This document shows positions 19,282-27,598 of a DNA stretch of 64,000 nt, one piece after another. A model generated the notes under the pieces. The model ran no database searches and was not told the DNA's origin. It saw only the letters and a program-made list of their open reading frames with translations. Where the stretch lies: assembly GCA_016874755.1 (NCBI GenBank), contig VGTH01000018.1, positions 36,666 through 100,665 on the forward strand, read 5' to 3'. Each line of letters starts with the position of its first letter. Within the stretch, counting starts at the first letter, position 1. Source of the DNA: Deltaproteobacteria bacterium (lineage in GTDB: Bacteria; Desulfobacterota; Binatia; UBA9968). The translations under genes and the position numbers were made by a program.

Positions 19282-20496
19282 TTATCTTGCCACCGCGAGC
19301 TCATGGGGCCGTTTGCCAAATCTTCGTCCGCCGTTTTTCGTCACCGCGACGGTATCGCCCCACTGGCAAATATACTCGCCGTCCGCTGAAATTGCCGACG
19401 GCTTCAAAATAAAAACCATATTCTCGCGCATCGCAACGGCTAGTTGTTTTGGGCTCTTGGCGTGCGGCGTGATGATCGGACCATCGTCGCCCTGGCCGCG
19501 GCCGTGCATGTTGAGCTCGCCGACCGCACCCGCGGCTGGGCCAGTCTGCGGCGCGACTTCAGCGGCGGTTTTCTTGGTCAGCTCTGCCAACTCGCCGACG
19601 GTGACGCCGGGTTTTAAGTTTTCCAGCAGGCGATTGAAAATTTCCCGCTGTACTTTGATCAACTCGGCTTGCGCCGGGTTGATGACTTCGACATACACCG
19701 GCTGCACGATCTGAGAGCGATAGCCGATCCATGAGGCTTCGATTTCGTTGATGATCACATCGCCGCGCTCGAGCAGGCGCATGCTCGGGCGGGTTAGCGT
19801 GCGTTTGGGATTTTTTCCCGACACCCAAAAACAATGCACCGGCAGCTCGGAACCGTTGCGCGTCATGGCATAGTGCATCGCCGCCCAAACTTCCCAATCT
19901 TTCACGCCGACTTTGGCGGCGGCGATTTCCGCGTCGACGGCGAGCTCGTTGATCTCGTTCGACTTGGCGAGCACGTCGAGCTCTTCCTGACTCTTGACGT
20001 AGCGCACTTCGTCGAGGATCGCCGTGGCATCCACCAGCTGCGTGCTTGGAAACGCCTGGCGAATCTGTTTCCAGGTGCCGTAAAAAATTGTCCCTTCCGG
20101 CGTGCGCGTGCCTTCGACTTCGCCGAGGCCGGTGATGCCGATGCGGCCGTGCTCGAGCTTTAGTTCTTTCAAGCGCTCGACAATCACTTTGCCGTAGTTG
20201 CGCCGCGCTTCGCGCACATCGCTGACCCAGTCCTGCACCGTCGGCCATCGCGGGCCGGCCGAGGTGGCGACCACCGTGACTTGGTCCTCAATGGGAAACA
20301 CCGCCGCCAAATCCGGCTCGCCGCCGCCGCAGTGCGTCAGGTAACGGGTGTTGGCCTGATAGTCGGCCGAGTGGCCGCTGTTTTGCGGCGTGACGATGAC
20401 ATCGAGATTTTCTTTGCGCATGTGCGCGCGCACCGCCGCCCAGCGGCGGTCGCGCTCAGCGATGGAAAAACGTGGGTAGGGGTAGAGATCAGCCAT
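19282..20496 (-). CDS. M24-fold (creatinase/prolidase-like) protein lacking metal ligands, copy A
   Basis: A 404-residue protein with a creatinase-type N-terminal domain (residues 1-165) and a pita-bread C-terminal domain. Where metal-dependent M24 peptidases carry Asp-Asp-His-Glu-Glu, it has NEIEASWIGYRSQ (no paired Asp), a retained His in MHGRGQGDD, LKPSAIS instead of an E-P motif, and WGDTVAVTKNG. It therefore looks metal-free, as creatinase is, and may hydrolyse a C-N bond in a small molecule rather than Xaa-Pro peptides. The next gene is a paralogue. Confidence 0.82.
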   Translation of the reverse strand: MADLYPYPRFSIAERDRRWAAVRAHMRKENLDVIVTPQNSGHSADYQANTRYLTHCGGGEPDLAAVFPIEDQVTVVATSAGPRWPTVQDWVSDVREARRNYGKVIVERLKELKLEHGRIGITGLGEVEGTRTPEGTIFYGTWKQIRQAFPSTQLVDATAILDEVRYVKSQEELDVLAKSNEINELAVDAEIAAAKVGVKDWEVWAAMHYAMTRNGSELPVHCFWVSGKNPKRTLTRPSMRLLERGDVIINEIEASWIGYRSQIVQPVYVEVINPAQAELIKVQREIFNRLLENLKPGVTVGELAELTKKTAAEVAPQTGPAAGAVGELNMHGRGQGDDGPIITPHAKSPKQLAVAMRENMVFILKPSAISADGEYICQWGDTVAVTKNGGRRFGKRPHELAVAR

Positions 20497-20522
20497 GAGT
20501 GAAAATTCCTGAAATAATTACG

Positions 20523-20602
20523 CACCACGAAGACACGAAGAGCACGAAGGTAAGAACAAAGTTTTTCTTTTCCGAACTTCGTGTCCTGCGTGTCTTCGTG
20601 GC
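20523..20602 (+). repeat. CACGAAG palindromic element (family A), copy 1
   Basis: Left arm CACCACGAAGACACGAAG then AGCACGAAGGTAAGAAC; right arm TTTTCCGAACTTCGTG then TCCTGCGTGTCTTCGTGG. The arms are separated by about 15 bases. The left arm includes the core CACGAAGGTAAGA, which recurs at 32397-32410, 35295-35310 (reverse) and 62692-62705. Confidence 0.8.
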
Positions 20603-20611
20603 AAAAATTCT

Positions 20612-20658
20612 ATCCGAAACTTTGCGTCCTTTGCGCCTTTGCGCGAGATATTCCGAAA
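20612..20658. repeat. TTTGCGTCCTTTGCG..GAGATATTCCGAA repeat (family B)
   Basis: TCCGAAACTTTGCGTCC, TTTGCGCCTTTGCGCGAG and ATATTCCGAAATC in a row. Other copies lie at 29500-29537, 31100-31142, several between 56615 and 57030, and between 63700 and 63945. Here it directly follows a family A element. Confidence 0.75.
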
Positions 20659-20660
20659 TC

Positions 20661-21839
20661 TTAAACGTCAATCACAAGTAGCTTCATCTCGCGCTTGCCC
20701 AACCGGCGCGCGCCGTTTTCGGTCACCGTCACGGTGTCGCCGATGCTGGCGCGGCCCTTGCCTTGGGTTGGCCGGACTTGAGGCTTGAGAATAAACGTCA
20801 TGCCGGCTTTTAGTTCGAGCTTGGCAAAACGTTCGATGTCTTTGTCGCCCATCAACGCCGGGCCGTCGTCGCCCAGGCCGCGGGCGTGCATCATCGGATG
20901 ATTCCACGAGTACGCCCCGGCGCTTTCGACGGTCTTGGTATAGATATCGAAAAGGGCGCCGAAGGTCACGCCGGGTTTCATGGCGGCGAGCACGGCATCG
21001 AAGCAGGTGCGCGAGGTTTTGACCATCGCTTCATAGGCCGGGTTCGGTTTGCCGACCACGGCCGGATGCACCGCTTGCGCGGCGTAGCCGGCGTATTTGG
21101 CTTCGATCTCACCGACCAGATTGTCGCCGTTTTGGATGACATAGTCGGTGGGCACGAAGGAGCTGTTGTAGAGATTGGGCCCGGCGCTCAAGAAAAACAA
21201 CGTCGGCAGCTCGCCGCCGTTGGAAAGCATGGTGTGGAGCATCGATGCGTAAACTTCTTTCTCGCTGACACCCGGCTTGGCCGTTTGTTTCATCGTGTCA
21301 ATCGCCTTTTCGATGATCGCTTCGGAGCGCTCCAGCATCGCTATTTCTTCCGCGCTTTTGATCGCGCGCGCTTCCTGCATCATGTCGGTGGCGTTGACGA
21401 TCTTCGCCTGCGGAAAGGCTTCTTGAATCGCTTTGACCGAAGAGTAAGGGATAATACCCTCCGGCGCGCGCACGAGACCGGCGAGGCCAGAAATGCCGAT
21501 GGTGCTTTTTCCCAGTTTCAATTCGGTGATGCGCTCGATGGCGTTGCGGCTCCAGCGGTTGCGCCCGTCGCGCACGTCGGCAACCCAGTTCTGTGCTCTC
21601 TGCCACCAGCTCGAGCGATTGAATACGTAGGAAGTGACGTCGCCCTCGCGCGGGAAGACCGTAAACATCTCGGTGGCAAAGCCGCCGATGTTGGTGAGAT
21701 AGCGCGAGTCGCCCTGCAGCTGCTCCCAGCGTCCGGTGTTGGCCGGCAGCAGCAAGACATCGATGCCGCGCTGGGCCATCTCCGCGCGCACCAGTTTGTA
21801 GCGCCGGTCGCGTTCTTGAATCGATAATTGTGGAACCAT
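20661..21839 (-). CDS. M24-fold (creatinase/prolidase-like) protein lacking metal ligands, copy B
   Basis: A 392-residue paralogue of the 19282-20496 product with the same layout: N-terminal domain to about residue 160, then a pita-bread domain. The metal-ligand positions are again substituted (VGEIEAKYAGYAAQ, LKPQVRPT, IGDTVTVTENG), while the His in MHARGLGDD is kept. The ATG is preceded by GAGG. Two diverged copies sharing the same losses suggest a real metal-independent subfamily. Substrate unknown. Confidence 0.82.
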   Translation of the reverse strand: MVPQLSIQERDRRYKLVRAEMAQRGIDVLLLPANTGRWEQLQGDSRYLTNIGGFATEMFTVFPREGDVTSYVFNRSSWWQRAQNWVADVRDGRNRWSRNAIERITELKLGKSTIGISGLAGLVRAPEGIIPYSSVKAIQEAFPQAKIVNATDMMQEARAIKSAEEIAMLERSEAIIEKAIDTMKQTAKPGVSEKEVYASMLHTMLSNGGELPTLFFLSAGPNLYNSSFVPTDYVIQNGDNLVGEIEAKYAGYAAQAVHPAVVGKPNPAYEAMVKTSRTCFDAVLAAMKPGVTFGALFDIYTKTVESAGAYSWNHPMMHARGLGDDGPALMGDKDIERFAKLELKAGMTFILKPQVRPTQGKGRASIGDTVTVTENGARRLGKREMKLLVIDV

Positions 21840-21989
21840 GGGTCCTCGCTTGTTGGCTGGTCACACAGTTCAGATCGGCGCGCAGATAAACCTGATCGTC
21901 AAACTCATTGGGCCGGCCGCCCGGGGCAGATCGAGCAGGCCTTCAACCGCAGACCTTTTTAGAAGTAACGCCATGCCTCTTGCCTATTC

Positions 21990-23018
21990 TTATTGCGCCA
22001 AGATCTTCTTGATGCGCTCGACGATCTCGGCCGGTTGCTCGATAACTTCCTTGGCGATTTTGGCGAGCTGCTCGCCGCTGACCGGCGTGATGTCGAGTTT
22101 TTTCTGCTTGGCTTCTTCGAGCAGCGCCGGATCGGCCATCGCCTTCATCAAGCCGTCGCGCAGCAGCTTGAGCCGGTCGGGAGGAGTTGCCGGATGAGTG
22201 ACCATCGGCCGGCCGAGCTCGCCGGAACCCAACATGACAGTGGCGATGCGGCGGCTCAACTCCGGCGTCTTGAACTCGTTCATGAGGTCGTTCAGAAGCG
22301 GCGTGTCGGGCAGCTGCGGATCTTTCTTGGTCCCAGTTTGCATGAGAACGCGCACCAGGTTGGTTTTGCGCCAGGTGTGATAGGGCTCGCGGGAAAAATA
22401 GGCCTGGGTTGTAAACGAGCGGCAGACCACTTCGTTTCGTTCAGTAGCGATATCGATCTCGTTGCCGCCGGCGTAGCCGGTGACGATGGTGAATTTCGTG
22501 CCGAGCAGCTCTTCGAGCAGCCGCGGAATATAATGGCCGCTGGTGCCGGTGCCGGTGGCGCCGCATTTTGGCGGCTCCTTGGCGTCGCGAATGTCGCGCA
22601 TATTTTTATAGGGCGCGTCGCTGCGCATGTAGAGCATGTGTTCGGACTTGTCGGGACTGGCGATCCAGCCGAACTTTGGCCAGTCGAATTTGATCTCCTT
22701 GTTGCCTTGCAGCTGATTGAAATAGTGCGCCGGGTTGATCGACGCGATGGTTAGGCCATCGGGCTTGGCGACCGCGTAGACGTAGTTCGCCGCGACGATG
22801 CCGCCTGCTGCCGGCATGTTCTGCATGATCACGGTGGGATTGCCGGGAATATGTTTGCCGATATGGTTTGCCAACAGCCGGGCATAGATATCGTAGGCGG
22901 TGCCCGCCCCCGAGCCGACGATGAACGTGATGGTCTTCCCTTGATAGTACGGTGTCTGCCCCCGCGCCGACGCTGCGATGGTGAGCACCAATAGCAAGGC
23001 CCAAACAATTCGCTTCAC
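21990..23018 (-). CDS. Tripartite tricarboxylate transporter receptor (Bug/TctC family)
   Basis: A 342-residue periplasmic binding protein. GTG 23018 was chosen: an AAGGAGG site lies immediately upstream and the signal peptide (VKRIVWALLLVLTIAASARG) starts there. Family features are TITFIVGSGAGTAYDIYARLLANHI near residue 30, QNMPAAGGIVAANYVY near 70 and the GATGTGTSGHYIP carboxylate-binding loop near 153. No TctA/TctB membrane partner is in the window. Its C-terminal 60 residues resemble the isolated 68-residue product at 51829. Confidence 0.88.
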   Translation of the reverse strand: MKRIVWALLLVLTIAASARGQTPYYQGKTITFIVGSGAGTAYDIYARLLANHIGKHIPGNPTVIMQNMPAAGGIVAANYVYAVAKPDGLTIASINPAHYFNQLQGNKEIKFDWPKFGWIASPDKSEHMLYMRSDAPYKNMRDIRDAKEPPKCGATGTGTSGHYIPRLLEELLGTKFTIVTGYAGGNEIDIATERNEVVCRSFTTQAYFSREPYHTWRKTNLVRVLMQTGTKKDPQLPDTPLLNDLMNEFKTPELSRRIATVMLGSGELGRPMVTHPATPPDRLKLLRDGLMKAMADPALLEEAKQKKLDITPVSGEQLAKIAKEVIEQPAEIVERIKKILAQ

Positions 23019-23620
23019 GGAACCTCCTTTGGACGATAAACTATAAGTTTCTACAACGGGCTCGGACATTCTTAATCAATAATCTGGTTAGCATCAAGCA
23101 GTCATATTTGTAGCAGGGAGGCGAAGATTTTTATAACCATTACCTGAATGCGGCATGTCGGTGGAGTGAAACTCCTCCGCTATTCCCTACACCACGGGCA
23201 GCCACCTAAGCTTCGCGTTTGCGTCAATCGGGAGTGCTGCCAGTTAATTCCAATGTCAAACACCAACCACCGCGCTCGGCACGTTCCGAATGTCGGAAAA
23301 GCCCTCAGTTATTTTCCTAACGCCGCAACTCGGTTGCCTGTCGTTTCGGCTGAACGACCCAGATGGCGAAATCCGTGCAAACATTCTGGACCGCAAACAA
23401 AATCGTGCTAATCGTATAGGCACTACGCGTTTCGCAGGAAAGGTATTTTAAGGATTTTTCAGTGCTTAGCGCAGCGGGTTAGCAGATTGACGCAAAGGCA
23501 GATGTGGTTCGGCAAGTTCGTTAAAGCTGCACAAAGTGCTTTGAAGGTCCAATCTTCCACGGCAAGGTACAGGATTTGCGTAAATTTTCATCGACTTGCC
23601 ATGCCCAGAGGAGTTTTGAA
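23019..23620. other. Gene-poor spacer between divergent genes
   Basis: About 600 bases between a minus-strand Bug gene and a plus-strand gene. An 87-codon frame exists at 23148-23411, but it has no ribosome site and no recognisable motif, so no gene is called. No tRNA fold, palindrome or dispersed repeat was recognised. Promoters for both flanking genes should lie here but could not be picked out with confidence. Confidence 0.4.
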
Positions 23621-24316
23621 ATGGTTTTTGCAACAACGAGAAACAGCAGCCGCCGCACAAGCAATCAAAGACTTTTAGCCGCAGCGGGAGGGCTGTTTTG
23701 CGTCGCACTTATAGTCGTCGCAGTGGCGTTGCATCCCCGTGAAACTACGGAGGAGAAAGCTGAAACTTCAGATGGCTTGACCAAAGTGTCGAACAAGTCG
23801 CAAACACCATGGAATCTCGCGCTGGGCAATGTCGTCACGGTTGCGCCGGACTTGGGTTTAACTGTAAAAGGCCTGAAGGATGTCAAGTTGGAGCCCGCTC
23901 GTTTGGCTGCCATACTCGACAGCCAATTGACGTCGCTGCGTGATATCTATCGCGCGCAAAGCGAAAAACAGCCAACGCTGTTGGGCGCCTTGTTGCTTGA
24001 GATTGTTGTCGGTGATCAAGGGCGAGTGACGCAAGTGAGAGAGCTCAATTCACGCATTGTCGACGCGGAGTTTCGTAAGCTGGTATTGGCGGAAGTTAAC
24101 AATTGGAACTTCAAAGACACCTTGCCGGACGGCGTGACGATTCACTGCCCGCTTTTGTTTGTGCGCGAAGGCATGGAAATGACAACGCTCGTGCAATGGG
24201 GAAAAAACCTCGGGTCATTCGAGAACCGGCCTGCTCCACGTGCTCCCGCTGCTGCCCCTGCGCAAGCGCCGGCCCCGACGGCACTGAAACCGCAGGCAGA
24301 AACAGCTCAGAACTAA
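23621..24316 (+). CDS. Membrane-anchored protein with an AgmX/TonB-C-like domain
   Basis: A 231-residue product. ATG 23621 follows AGAGGAGTTTTGAA, the best ribosome site here. A single membrane helix covers about residues 18-36 (LLAAAGGLFCVALIVVAVAL). Residues about 100-185 resemble the AgmX/PglI/TonB C-terminal fold: YRAQSEKQPTLLGALLLEIV then DGVTIHCPLLF. The tail is Ala/Pro-rich (APAAAPAQAPAPTAL). Such proteins occur in gliding or energy-transduction complexes, but no ExbB/ExbD partners are nearby. Function unknown. Confidence 0.7.
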   Translation: MVFATTRNSSRRTSNQRLLAAAGGLFCVALIVVAVALHPRETTEEKAETSDGLTKVSNKSQTPWNLALGNVVTVAPDLGLTVKGLKDVKLEPARLAAILDSQLTSLRDIYRAQSEKQPTLLGALLLEIVVGDQGRVTQVRELNSRIVDAEFRKLVLAEVNNWNFKDTLPDGVTIHCPLLFVREGMEMTTLVQWGKNLGSFENRPAPRAPAAAPAQAPAPTALKPQAETAQN

Positions 24317-24366
24317 TCGTTGGCTTTATGCCGGCGGCCCAGCAACTCTGCTGACGTGCGAGAGAC

Positions 24367-25335
24367 ATGCCGCTTCCATCGCGTCTGTGGCAGTTGCCTG
24401 AACGCTGCGTGACTTCCGAAGCCAAGTTTCAGCAACGCCGCCGGCTGCTCAAAGCACTCGCGTTTGGCGGCGCCGCTTGGTCGACGCACTATCTCTTAGG
24501 CTGCGGTCCGGCTGAAGATGCCGTGGCCACCGGGGCGCAGGAGAAACCACCCGCACCGGAGCTCTACCCGGCGCGACGCGACCACCGTTTCCTACTCGAC
24601 CGGCCCGTGACTGCGGAAACTCACGCTGCCTCCTACAACAACTTCTACGAGTTCAGCGTTTTCAAGAGCCGGGTTTACAAGCAAGCGGCGCGTTTGAAGA
24701 CTTCTCCCTGGCAAGTTGCCGTCGTGGGATTGGTCGAGAGACCGCGCCTTTACGACGTCGATGAACTCGTGCGCAGCTTCGAGTTGGAAGAGCGGCTCTA
24801 CCGCTTTCGCTGCGTTGAAGCCTGGGCCATGGCCGTGCCTTGGACCGGATTTCTGCTGCGCGATCTTATCAAGCAAGCTCAACCGCTGTCGGCAGCACGC
24901 TACGTGCGCTTCGAAACTTTCATGAATCCTGAGATTGCCGGCAATCAAAGCTCGGCTTACGGCCCTTGGCCCTACAGTGAAGCGCTCACAATGGCAGAGG
25001 CAATGAACGAGCTCACGCTATTGGCCACTGGCATCTACGGTCATCCGCTGCCGAAGCAGCACGGCGCGCCGCTGCGTCTGGTGGTGCCGTGGAAGTATGG
25101 CTTCAAAAGCATCAAGTCGATAGTCAAAATCGAATTTACCGCCGCGCAACCGAAGACGTTTTGGCATAGCAACCGGCCGAGCGAATATGACTTCACTGCC
25201 AACGTCGATCCGACGGTGCCGCATCCGCGCTGGTCGCAAGCGACGGAAAAAATGATCGACACCGGCGAGAAGCGTCCGACCCTGCTTTACAATGGATATG
25301 GAGAGCGGGTGGCGGGACTGTACGGAAAGGGATGA
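24367..25335 (+). CDS. msrP: MsrP-like periplasmic molybdopterin oxidoreductase
   Basis: A 322-residue protein of the sulfite-oxidase fold, closest in layout to MsrP (YedY), the methionine-sulfoxide reductase catalytic subunit. A Tat-type signal (QRRRLLKALAFGG, residues 23-35) directs export. The molybdenum-ligating Cys149 lies in YRFRCVEAWAMAVPWTG, followed by HGAPLRLVVPWKYGFKS near 227 and the C-terminal NGY motif. No MsrQ haem membrane subunit follows, so the electron donor is elsewhere or different. It starts 50 bases after the AgmX-like gene. Confidence 0.88.
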   Translation: MPLPSRLWQLPERCVTSEAKFQQRRRLLKALAFGGAAWSTHYLLGCGPAEDAVATGAQEKPPAPELYPARRDHRFLLDRPVTAETHAASYNNFYEFSVFKSRVYKQAARLKTSPWQVAVVGLVERPRLYDVDELVRSFELEERLYRFRCVEAWAMAVPWTGFLLRDLIKQAQPLSAARYVRFETFMNPEIAGNQSSAYGPWPYSEALTMAEAMNELTLLATGIYGHPLPKQHGAPLRLVVPWKYGFKSIKSIVKIEFTAAQPKTFWHSNRPSEYDFTANVDPTVPHPRWSQATEKMIDTGEKRPTLLYNGYGERVAGLYGKG

Positions 25336-25378
25336 AACGTGGAAAACAGAAAGCGGAAACATCCGACTATTGAAGATG

Positions 25379-25422
25379 GAGGATAGAGAATGGCCAGCAT
25401 CCATCATCCATTCTCTATCCTC
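25379..25422. terminator. Perfect 15-bp hairpin between convergent genes
   Basis: GAGGATAGAGAATGG at 25379-25393 is exactly mirrored by CCATTCTCTATCCTC at 25408-25422. It separates msrP (+) from the aminotransferase (-). It has no clear U-tract, so it may be a dispersed palindrome acting as a bidirectional terminator. Confidence 0.5.
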
Positions 25423-25429
25423 GAATAAG

Positions 25430-26539
25430 CTAGATCAGCTTTTTCAGCGCACTTGATAGCGTCTCGACGTTTTCTTCCCGCGCCCCGTGACCCATCAAAC
25501 CGACGCGCCAGATTTTGCCTTTGAGCGGGCCCAGGCCGGCGCCGATTTCGATGTTGAAATCATCGTATAGTTTCGCTCGCACTTTGGCGTCATCGGCGCC
25601 GTCGGGAATTTTAATCGCGTTGATCATCGGCGCGCGGATCGACTCGGCAACCGCCGGCTCGATTTCTAACTTGCGCATCTCTTTGACGAACACATCGTGC
25701 ACTCGGCGGTGGCGCTGCCAAGATTTTTCCAAGCCTTCTTCCAAGACGATGCGCAGCGACTCGTGCAGCGCGTAGTTCATGGAGATCGGCGCGGTGTGGT
25801 GATAGACGCGCTCGCTGCCCCAGTATTTTTCGATCATCGACAAGTCGAGATACCAGCTCTGCACTTTGGTCTTGCGATTGCGGATGACTTCGATGGCGCG
25901 CTCGCTCATCGTGACCGGCGAGAGTCCCGGCGGGCAGCCGAGGCACTTCTGCGTGCCGCTGTAGCAGGCATCGATGCCGAGCTCGTCGACGCGCACCGGC
26001 GCGCCGCCGAGCGAAGTAACCGCGTCGACCAGCAACAACGCGCCGCTGTCTTTGACGAGTTTGGCAATATCGTCCATCGGCTGCAGCACGCCCGTGGACG
26101 TTTCGGCGTGCACCAACGCCACCAGTTTGTATTTTTTCTTCGACAGCGCGTCTTTGAATTTCTGCGCGTCGAGCGCCGTGCCCCATTCGGCATCGATCTG
26201 GTCGACCTGCGCACCGCAGCGCTGCGCCACGTCGACCATGCGCGTGCCGAAGACGCCGTTGACACCGATCAGGACGGCATCGCCAGGCTCGATCAAGTTG
26301 ACGAAGCAGGTTTCCATCCCCGCGCTGCCGGTGCCCGACATCGGCAATGCGAGGCGGTTCTTGGTCTGAAAAACTTCGCGCAGCATGGCCATGCTCTGAT
26401 CCATGATCTCGAGAAACTTCGGATCGAGATGGCCGACCACGGGCAGCGCGAGCGCATCAAGCACTCGTTGATTGACCGGGCTCGGGCCGGGGCCGAGCAA
26501 TGTGCGAATGGGCGGATTGGCTTTCGGTGCAGCGGGCAT
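25430..26539 (-). CDS. Class V aminotransferase, alanine-glyoxylate / serine-pyruvate type
   Basis: A 369-residue PLP enzyme. The Schiff-base lysine is Lys198 in YSGTQKCLGCPPG, LLVDAVTSLGG is near 169-179 and GPGPSPVNQRVL near 17-28. Family members transaminate alanine or serine with glyoxylate or pyruvate. A TAGGAG site precedes the ATG. It is followed by minus-strand catabolic genes read toward msrP and could detoxify glyoxylate from them, but that is inference. Confidence 0.9.
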   Translation of the reverse strand: MPAAPKANPPIRTLLGPGPSPVNQRVLDALALPVVGHLDPKFLEIMDQSMAMLREVFQTKNRLALPMSGTGSAGMETCFVNLIEPGDAVLIGVNGVFGTRMVDVAQRCGAQVDQIDAEWGTALDAQKFKDALSKKKYKLVALVHAETSTGVLQPMDDIAKLVKDSGALLLVDAVTSLGGAPVRVDELGIDACYSGTQKCLGCPPGLSPVTMSERAIEVIRNRKTKVQSWYLDLSMIEKYWGSERVYHHTAPISMNYALHESLRIVLEEGLEKSWQRHRRVHDVFVKEMRKLEIEPAVAESIRAPMINAIKIPDGADDAKVRAKLYDDFNIEIGAGLGPLKGKIWRVGLMGHGAREENVETLSSALKKLI

Positions 26540-26643
26540 GATGGACTCCTAGAGGCGAAGAGCAAAGCGGTAAGGGCAAAGAATCGGGTCTTTACGGCAG
26601 TCCTTGCCGCTTAGCCCTTCGCGCTTTGCGTGTTCGACGGTTA

Positions 26644-27531
26644 CTACTCCTCAGCTTTTACATTCAATTCCATGCTGCCGATCTTCTCGATCGTGCCATG
26701 CAGTTTGTCGCCGTGGCTGAGTTTGCTGACGCCGGCCGGTGTGCCGGTGGTGATCAAATCGCCGGGGCGCAGGGTCAAATTGCTGCTGAGAAAACGAATG
26801 TGCTCGCGGATGCCGCAGATCATATCGCTGGTGTGGGCGATCATCGCTTCCTTGCCGTTCTGCAAGACTTTGATCGAGAGATTTTGCGGCTCGTCGATTT
26901 CGTCGCGGGTGACGATCCACGGGCCAAGACCGGAAAACGTGTCCATGCCTTTGCGGATGCAGCGCGTGTTGTGCATGCCCTTGCCCCACGGGTCGCGCTG
27001 GCTGATGTCCCAGCAGATCGTGTAGCCGAAGATATAGTTGAGCGAGTCCGCCTCGCTCACTTTGCGCGCGCGTTTACCGATGACGGCGCAGAGCTCGCAC
27101 TCAAAGTCTACCAGCTTGGAAATCTTCGGAAGAATGATGGTGTCGCCTGGGCCGATGATCGAAGAAGTGGTCTTGATAAAGAACTCGGCCATCAAGGCAT
27201 CTTTGTCGATGACCGGTCTGTTGGCGCTGCCCATGCGCTCGACCATCTCGGCACGGTGCGCGCCGTAGTTCGCCGCCGCGGCCCACAGCGTGCCTGGGTT
27301 CTGAATCGGAGCGAGCAGCTTGACCGATTTCAAATCCAATCCACCGGAGCTGTTCGCCGCATCGCGGGCAATCTGCATCGCCTGTGGGTTATTGCCGAGC
27401 GCGTCGATAATTTCGAGCATGGTGCAGCCTTGGCGCGCTAGACCCGCTTTGATCAGTGCGTCGCCGAAGTTGATGACCTTGTCGCCGACGACCACGCCCG
27501 CTTGATTATTGTTGTAATGACAAATTTTCAT
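26644..27531 (-). CDS. Fumarylacetoacetate-hydrolase-fold protein
   Basis: A 295-residue protein. ATG 27531 was chosen for the GGAGGTCTCC site just upstream; the open frame extends further without conserved sequence. Metal ligands Glu144, Glu146 (VDFECELC) and Asp175 (TICWDISQRD) are present, as is TTGTPAGV near residue 258. Family members hydrolyse or decarboxylate beta-diketone products of aromatic ring cleavage, consistent with the oxygenase elsewhere in this strand block. Substrate not deducible. Confidence 0.88.
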   Translation of the reverse strand: MKICHYNNNQAGVVVGDKVINFGDALIKAGLARQGCTMLEIIDALGNNPQAMQIARDAANSSGGLDLKSVKLLAPIQNPGTLWAAAANYGAHRAEMVERMGSANRPVIDKDALMAEFFIKTTSSIIGPGDTIILPKISKLVDFECELCAVIGKRARKVSEADSLNYIFGYTICWDISQRDPWGKGMHNTRCIRKGMDTFSGLGPWIVTRDEIDEPQNLSIKVLQNGKEAMIAHTSDMICGIREHIRFLSSNLTLRPGDLITTGTPAGVSKLSHGDKLHGTIEKIGSMELNVKAEE

Positions 27532-27598
27532 GGAGACCTCCGAGATTTGCTGGTTCAAGACTTTCCTCTCATACCTGAAGGTCGCGTCAATGTCCAAT

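Noticed and set aside
23148..23411. 87-codon plus-strand frame in the gene-poor spacer
   Set aside because: No ribosome site, no motif, no signal peptide and no neighbour logic; probably chance.
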